This document shows, in pieces, positions 57,495 through 64,000 of a stretch of DNA of 64,000 nt. Both the position numbers and the translations under genes were made by a program. The notes below the pieces were generated by a model. The model saw nothing but the letters and a program-made list of their open reading frames with translations. It did no database searches and was not told where the DNA came from. Each line of letters begins with the position of its first letter. Within the stretch, counting starts at the first letter, position 1. This DNA comes from Onthophagus taurus (taxonomy: Eukaryota > Arthropoda > Insecta > Coleoptera > Scarabaeidae). Location: the NCBI RefSeq assembly GCF_036711975.1, contig NC_091972.1, positions 5,771,001 through 5,835,000 on the forward strand, read 5' to 3'.

Positions 57495-59292
57495 CTAACT
57501 AAACTAGAACTAGAAATATTCGGCTTTAGCCGTCTTAAGAGACGCATGGCTAAACTCGATTGTTTCTAGTACTAGATCTAGTATTAGTTCTAATAGCTAG
57601 AATTAACACATACACTTTCATTAGAACTAACATTCGGGTTTCGCCGTCTTGAGAGATATATGGCTAAAGCTGAATACCGTATTTTCTCGAATCTTATCCG
57701 CGCTCGAATCTAATCCGCACCCCGATTTTAAAAATGCATAGTGGTAAAAAAATTTAGTTTGCGAATGTAATCCGCATCTTTCTTTGAGCAATTCGACAAC
57801 ACCAAAACGATGCGATGCTTGTTGTTAACCATAAATATATATTTTTTCTGTTGACTGACGCTGATGCACCTAAAGAAACCTTGCTTACGACGAGTTTTTA
57901 TTAGACTAGACTTTAAATTTACCAAGCCAGAAAAAATTGGAAAATAATTATAATTTTAAAAATAAATAGTAATGCCTAGCACGAATTCCGTTCATATACT
58001 GCCCTCGTAGTAGCTCGAACGTGGTGTGTGCTTAATTATACGTATAATAGCGTAATTATAAAAAAAAGTAGCAAAAATCTAAGAGGTTCTTCTATACAGC
58101 AGACATGTTATTAAGTTAGCGTTAAGGAAATCGAAAAGCTAGTACAATTTTTGCTGTTAATGAAAGTAACGTTGCGGCTGTTGCGGAAAGACAAGGTAGC
58201 TATTGCAGACTGTGAGGCATCGTGCAAAAAATTTACCGGGCCAACGAAGAGACGATTTCATGAAATTGACGAGGCAGTTTTCTAGTTCTCTCAAGAAAAA
58301 CGAAAGGAGGGACTAAAAAATTTTTAATACTAGCAAAGGTTGGATTATGGGATTTATGCGCCGAATGGTGTTATCGTTGAGGCGCAGAACTACAATTTCC
58401 CAAAAGCTCCTAATGATTTTCAAGAAAATTTCAATTTGTCTCAAACTGTGAATGCCGACGAAATGGCAGTATATCTGGATATGCCACATAATTACACACT
58501 GGAAAGGAGAGGTGTGCGGGAAATTTCTTTATAAACGAGTGGTTGCGAAAAATTGCGCATAACATTGATGCGCAGAGTGATAGGGAAAAATTGCTGTCAT
58601 TATTAATACTGGGAAAAAAACCATTCTGAAATCTGAAAGACTTCCTGAATGACGTTCTAGTTAGGGCACAACAAAAAGGATGGATAATGGAAAAGCTGAT
58701 GATGGAATGATTAAGACAAGTATGGAGTCTTAGACCAGGAGGATTATTAAATAAGGATATTAATTAATCATAGACTGGTTGCCCTTGTTTAGACTTCTTG
58801 TCATAATAATAATACCTGGTGGTATAACATCCATACTACAACCTGTGTATGTATATGTATATTAACAAACTCGAGAATTAACAAAACCGGGAGCAATTAA
58901 AGGAGCTTCTGAACTTGTTCAGTGAGTGTAGGCGACATGGAAAACGATCCCTGAAAACAATATTATAACATCATTTAAGAAGTTTTGTATAATCCGAATT
59001 GATCTATATTGATCCGAAGATGACGTAATATGGGAAGAACATGATACATAAAAATGTAAATATCGTTCTAAAAGCTTTAATAAAGTGTTATTGTTATAAT
59101 CTGATTTTATTTTACTATTTTCCAAATTGCAACTATACGACTGCGAATCTAATCCGCACCCGATTGTAATCCGCATTTGATATTAGAGCACATAAAATTT
59201 GTAAAAAAGGTGCGGATTACATTCGAGAAAATACGGTATTTCTAGTTTTAGGCCTAATATTAGTTGTAATGATACTGAAAGTGTTAATTCTA
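57495..59292. repeat. CTAGTTCTAG-family palindrome split by a pogo-like insertion
   Basis: The left part (57495-57676) has two GGCTTTAGCCGTCTTAAGAG-type cores. The right part (59237-59292) resumes as TTTCTAGTTTTAGGCCTAAT, exactly the sequence expected after GGCTAAAGCTGAA. The split occurs at a TA. Confidence 0.8.
57677..59236 (+). mobile_element. Pogo/Tigger-type DNA transposon, decayed
   Basis: TA duplication at 57675-57676 and 59237-59238; terminal repeats CCGTATTTTCTCGAAT with inner CGCACC/GGATTA motifs. The plus-strand core shows transposase blocks in order: RRFHEIDEAVF, QEKRKEGL, YAPNGVIVEAQNYNFPKAP, VNADEMAVYLDMPHNYTLER (holding the first catalytic Asp), GCEKLRITLM, VRAQQKGWIMEKLMME and LRPGG. 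Several frame changes and stops are present, and the region after RPGG that should hold the remaining catalytic residues is missing, so it is an internally deleted copy. Confidence 0.85.
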
Positions 59293-59299
59293 GTTATAC

Positions 59300-60435
59300 A
59301 TGAAAACACAAACTTTAAGGGTCGAAAATGAAAACTTGGTGCATGATCAGCAGAAGTGTATTGGTAATACTTAGAGAAAAGATTCAGATGTCACACCCTT
59401 AATACTCTTAATCTCACAAATTCTTTGATAATGAACAATGAAAATCATGCGGTATTAAACAGTAATTTCTTCTTTTCGCAGTGTGAATAAAGCTGTAGAT
59501 GAAGCTTCTTTCTGTTGTTGCACTCGAAGCAGGCAGTATCTTGACCCTTCCACCATACAACCGGATGTAGTTTTTTAAAACACGGATTTTAAAACATATA
59601 ATTTTCCAAATAATCCTTCTTTAGATCGATAAAGGGCCAATTCTGCCATTACCTCTGCCCCTTGTATTTGTTCTTCTCTATTAAGATGAATTCCACACAT
59701 TATTCTTCGGTTTTATCACAACTTTGTTTTTACCATCCATTAATCCCGCATCTGCCCTGCCATATTTCACATAACAATAATTTACGTCTGTGGGATTCCC
59801 GAACCGTCTGAACTTTATCAGGATCAACACAGAGTGCGTGGTGGTGGCTATGCGCGATGAGAAAATTACCTCTGGGAATTTTCTAGTGGAGAACATTTTC
59901 GTTTTTGAGAATATTTTTATGAGAATCTTTACCTGCGATTTAATTGCGGTAGCAGTCGACTGCTTCGTATAACCGACTTAACATTTATTTGTTTATTTAC
60001 TTGAATATATAAATATATTTAACTTCAGTTCTGTAGGAGCAGCTATAATTTTCTTATAAGGTGAGTCACAACTTTTCGACAGTTTCTCGACCGGGTTTTT
60101 TATTAATTATACAAAAAAGATACTGGAACAAAAATATTAGGACTCAAACAAAATATTACAATAATATTTTGTTTTACTTACAGTTTTGTTGTTGAATTAA
60201 TTTGCATCTTATATTGTTATTATTCAACAATAAATTTAAGCTATTGTCGCTTAAACCTATTGTTGTCTAGGTATATTTTTAAGTTTAATTTTTACCCGAT
60301 TTTAATGTTAACCAAAAACATCATTGACTCATCTTACTCTTCAATTTCGATTTTTAAAGAAATTTATTTTATTATAGTGATTTTTTTCGTATCATTTATT
60401 GATTCAAGTACATATTTATAATTTAAATAACTTAA
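59300..60435. other. Intergenic, no supported gene
   Basis: Small open frames on both strands (for example 59681-59896 minus) have no recognisable domain, signal peptide or splice context. The stretch separates the pogo insertion from CSP7. Confidence 0.4.
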
Positions 60436-60439
60436 AAAT

Positions 60440-61982
60440 TTACGTTTTCATATTACTTAAAATCCAATCCATATAATACGCAACGTTTGTATAAACTCCA
60501 GGTTGACCATCAGTTCCGCAATGTTTTGGACCATAAGAAACAATTCCATGTTGAATATATCTCAATCTTCCGGCGTGTTTAGCTACCGTTTGAAGAGGTC
60601 CTCCACTATCACCACCGCAAGAATCTCTCCCTTTAAAACCGCCGGCACAAATTTGATCGTAACTCACTGAATAGTATTTTTCACTCATTTTTCGACATTT
60701 TTCTATCGGTATTATAGGAATCGTTGTTTTTTGTAGGAAATTGCTTTTTAAACCGTTTTCTGTTAATCCCCAGCCACAAACTGTCGCAAATTTCCATTCG
60801 AGATTCATTATAGAGAGATCCCCGGTAGGAAGACAAATTGGTTGAATGTTCTCTTAAAAATAAATTAAGTTATAATTATTAAAGTAATGATTATTAATTA
60901 ATTTTTTGAGTTACTTTGAGAAATATTTGCTTCCGTTGCCAATCTAATTAAAGCAACATCGTTTTCGAAAGTTTCAGCGACATATTTTGGATGAACCATT
61001 ATTTCTTTTGGTCTAATATCTTGTGTCGGCTTGGAACATCTTCCTGTTACATCGCAGTCTAATTTTGTGTCAGTGTTATGCTCGCCAAGTCTTATACCGA
61101 CTCTGTAATCGTTACAACAAATTGCACAACGTTATATTATTATGGAGATTATAAGAATGCGTCGATAAATAACAACTACCTGAATATTTTAAGAAATAAA
61201 CCGCTAACTTTAAATTCCAAGATATATCATTCAGAAGCCTTTTCGCAGAAGGATCAAATGACTAATACAATTTAATTATCTATGCAAAATATATACTCAC
61301 ATTGTTAAATTGTTATAAATGCAATGTGCTGCTGTCAGGACATAATATTTATTAATTAAAGTTCCACCACATCGAAATTCAATTCCTTCACCTTTCAAAT
61401 TAAAAAAAAATTATTTAAGTAATCCGTTATTATATTATTGTAAATTTTAATTTTACCAGTTTCATAAGCTATAAGAGCCATCCAAGGAAATTCTTCAAGT
61501 GATGTCTCATTACCAGATGTGATTCTGTATCCTTGGCTTATTGGACCGCAGATGTTGTTTGGAAGTAATTGTAAATTTGTGTGGTTGGTCACGTTAGGAG
61601 GCGGAAAATAACTTCTTCCGATTGGGATGATCGATGTTTTTGGTTTTGATGACGTATTCATCCTTCGAAAGCAACATACTTTTGGTACTTCACCAACGAA
61701 ACCGCACTGATGTTCTCTTATTAATTTTATGACATATCGTGGTCGAGGTATATCAGTTTTGCTGAGCAATTCCGCGAATAGGGGACATTTCCTTATTTGT
61801 ACGCACGTATCTCCTCGCGGAGCTTTACAAACTTTATCTAAAATTATAACATTTATAATCTTACTCAATTACACTAATTAATAATCAAATTTATTTTACT
61901 CACCAAATTTTCCAAACTCTATGGAAAAATCAATCGTAAATAACAATAACACGAGTAATATGATATTAACTTTACCCCACAT
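60440..61982 (-). CDS. CSP7: clip-domain trypsin-like serine protease, 5 exons, about 383 aa
   Basis: A secreted clip protease, more diverged from the 20-46 kb group. Exons: 61904-61982, 61457-61837, 61301-61391, 60915-61102 and 60440-60852, in phase. Signal peptide is VNIILLVLLLFTIDFS. The clip domain has CKAPRGDTC, IRKC, HQC and PKVCC. A Ser/Thr/Pro-rich linker follows. The activation site is GYR|ITSG. The triad is TAAHC, NDVALIRL and CGGDSGGP, with GRDSC predicting trypsin-like specificity. The two 3' exons of the other genes are fused here. The clip-only gene lies 174 bp upstream in the same orientation. Confidence 0.92.
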
Positions 61983-62156
61983 TTCCACAGTTTTAATATG
62001 TTATTAAAACACACCATTATTATTATTAAAGAGATTTAACAATTTTACCTTACAGCCATGTTTAGAATTCGTTTTTGCTTAAACAGGTTTTTAAAAACAC
62101 ATGTTACGAAAAACGGTTTAATTTTTAAACGTTCACATTTAACAATAATAAATAAA

Positions 62157-62688
62157 TTATCTAATTTCTACATCTACCATATACAATAAATATCCATTTT
62201 TCTTTCTTCTAAATAAATCAAAGCCAATAAAATCCATAATTCCCGATTCAATTAAAACTTTATTCATATCTTCAATTTTCTTTTGGCGAATTTTTTCTGC
62301 TTCTTCCGTTGAAGGTAAAATTACTTCGGCGTTATTAGAAGATGTATTTGGTTTATCGTTTCCCGATGGAAATTTAATTTTATCTGAGTTGTCATAATTT
62401 TGTTTAAACGGTGAGTTACTACAGCATACTTTTGGGTACCCCAGTTCAAAGTCGCATTCTTGCGATCGCAATATTTTTACTAAATCTAATTTTAATGGTT
62501 TTTGAGCTTTGGTAATTACTTTCATAAAAGGTGCACACGAGGGAAGAGAAATACAAGTTATATTTTTTATGCATGCCGAATCTAAAACGATATTATTAAA
62601 TCAATTTAAACAAAATTAGAAAAGACATACCTGTTATTTTAAAAAAATTAAACGTTAAACAAACATAAATTGTTAATTTAAGACACAT
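62157..62688 (-). CDS. Clip-only secreted protein, 2 exons, about 160 aa
   Basis: Exons 62631-62688 and 62157-62581 join in phase. A hydrophobic start (MCLKLTIYVCLTFNFFKIT) is followed by a clip-like six-cysteine domain: CIKNITC, LPSC, QEC and YPKVCC, with spacing like CSP7. The rest (about 85-160) is Asn/Ser/Lys-rich and ends YLLYMVDVEIR. There is no protease domain, and the next gene starts 174 bp on with its own signal peptide. It is most likely a CSP7 duplicate that lost the protease part, or a stand-alone clip protein. Binding to cascade proteases is an inference. Confidence 0.75.
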
Positions 62689-62689
62689 T

Positions 62690-63560
62690 TCTTATACACA
62701 ATAAAAAAATAACAAGTAAACTATTACAGGATTCTATAAAAGTTTCATCGAGAGAAAGCGCTGTTTAGGTTGTCTACCTTAAGGTGAATAAGTAAGTATA
62801 TTTGAATACGAATTTAATGTATTTTCATGGTATTTCTTGGAATACATTGAAAGTTAAATTTATCTTACCGTGGTAAACTCTGCACATAAAGCGGAGAGGA
62901 AAGTTACTAAAACTGGATTCAATCCAAAGGGAGATTTGTCTGTTACACGCTATTTCAATAAAGATTTGAATTTTAAATCTACTTTTAATGGCAGTTTGTG
63001 ATACGTTTTTCCATCGACTATCTAACGTTTAAAATCACTCAGTTATTTTTCTAATACGCGTAACAATCGTACTGAAATATCTTCATTTTAGAAAATTTTG
63101 TTTATACAGGGTGAGCAAGAAAAAATGAGAAACTTCACAACAGATGGTACTAAACATCAAAATGAAACCGATTTAATTCAATCGATGGATTAAATTAATC
63201 TATGCGTTTATACATAGGATTAGAAATTAACTCTATTAATTTCTTATTTCGTTACGTGCCAACTCCTCATCTTCCTAGGATTTGATGATAGATTCGTAAA
63301 AGATTGTTTGACCATTATTAGTAGAAGAGAAACACTTTGCAGTAGATTACTGCAATATAAAGGAGATGATGGCTCATTTTGAGATTGTTTTATGACGTTG
63401 CAACAGAACGAGAAATCCTGCTCATTTTCACTATTATAACCAGTTATTTAATTTTGTTATGAGTGCTATTCGTTGTGAGAAAAGAGTTTTTATTGAACGG
63501 AGCTGTATAATGGAAAGAACTATTTTCAGGAAATTTAATTAAGGATTGATTATTGGATTT
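62690..63560. other. Intergenic; solitary CAGGGTG transposon end at about 63112
   Basis: No gene. TATACAGGGTGAGCAAG near 63108 is the typical terminus of the mariner-type elements seen elsewhere in this window; no inverted partner was found in view. Confidence 0.4.
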
Positions 63561-63569
63561 AGACAAGAA

Positions 63570-64000
63570 AATGAATCATCAAAAAAAAATTATTGTAAAT
63601 TGCAACCACTGGATCCAGGTATTATCCAACATTTTAAAGTTTTTTATCGCCACGTTGTTGAAATTCCACGGGAAATAAATTTATGGCAAGCTATGCGCTT
63701 TGCTAGGAAAGTTAAAATAACCGAGAAACGATTGCTAATTGCTCCAAAAGCTGGATTTAAATGAAGAAATGATGAATTTCATGAAGATCGTGAACAACCA
63801 GCGATAGAATGCGAACATTAGATGACTGTTACTAAAAGATGCGAAGATCAGATCACTGCATGGGATTACATAAACGTGGACAGTGGTTTAAGTATTTGTG
63901 GAGATCAAAATGATGACGACATTTTGGAATTTTATCTTAATGAAAATTGGGATCAAGATGAACAAGATGTTGAAGAACCAGAAGTACAAAATCCTGTAAT
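63570..64000 (+). mobile_element. Tigger/jerky-type transposase C-terminal fragment, runs off the window
   Basis: The frame reads CKLQPLDPGIIQHFKVFYRH, then REINLWQAMRFARKVKITEK and, after two in-frame stops, ITAWDYINVDSGLSICGD and an acidic tail DDDILEFYLNENWDQDEQDV. These are the blocks around and after the last catalytic residue of Tigger/CENP-B-type DDE transposases. It is decayed; the 5' part is not visible and the 3' end lies beyond position 64000. Confidence 0.8.

Noticed and set aside
59681-59972. Overlapping open frames on both strands
   Set aside because: No domain, signal peptide, splice context or composition shift; likely chance frames.

Overview
The window looks like one AT-rich chromosomal segment of an insect, most likely a beetle. 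It has short phase-consistent GT-AG introns (about 45-60 bp where no repeat has landed), many insect-type mariner, pogo, Jockey and Penelope-like remnants, and typical insect genes (a pyrexia-type TRP channel, a cluster of clip-domain serine proteases). Order-level placement is inference; nothing here is bacterial.

Layout. 1-5800 is a degenerate repeat field holding a 1.7-kb direct duplication. 6812-7147 (minus) is a small TATA-driven gene of unknown function. 8031-11235 is transposon territory: a 1.2-kb fold-back element, then a Jockey-type LINE split by a Penelope-like fragment. 11630-17826 (minus) is an 8-exon COQ6 (ubiquinone monooxygenase) gene, and its intron 2 contains the complete 5-exon pyrexia channel on the opposite strand (14164-17131). 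18504-20769 (plus) is a 5-exon FAM161 (centriole/cilium) gene.

20853-46262 and 60440-62688 carry a family of clip-domain serine proteases. I resolved seven with intact catalytic triads, called CSP1-CSP7 here: 20853-22891, 25164-29113, 29593-33198, 33590-36382 (two clip domains), 43268-44619, 44879-46262 and 60440-61982. There is also one catalytically dead homolog without a clip domain (SPH1, 40217-41478, the only one on the plus strand) and one clip-only secreted protein (62157-62688). Active members share the CLIPB-like order signal peptide - clip - R|ITxG activation site - trypsin domain with Asp at the S1 pocket. Such proteins act in haemolymph cascades (melanization, Toll activation). 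The tandem arrangement and recurring exon lengths (85/200/96/305-314) show local duplication. CSP4, CSP7 and SPH1 have fused exons.

Repeats have entered this cluster repeatedly. They include a 1.75-kb fold-back with mariner transposase remnants between CSP1 and CSP2, a 2.6-kb inverted-repeat element in CSP2's last intron, a nearly complete DD37D mariner-like element in CSP3's first intron, and a Penelope-like scrap in CSP4's first intron. A palindromic CTAGTTCTAG-type family recurs at five loci. One copy has been split by a pogo/Tigger element at 57677-59236.

Two tandem arrays stand out. Six copies of 173 bp (41862-42886) are bracketed by 100-bp direct repeats. About 21 copies of 350/361 bp (about 46970-54343) include a stretch organised as 1,061-bp A-B-A higher-order repeats. 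The right edge (63570-64000) is a broken Tigger-type transposase that runs off the window. No tRNA, rRNA, CRISPR or LTR retrovirus-like element was recognised.
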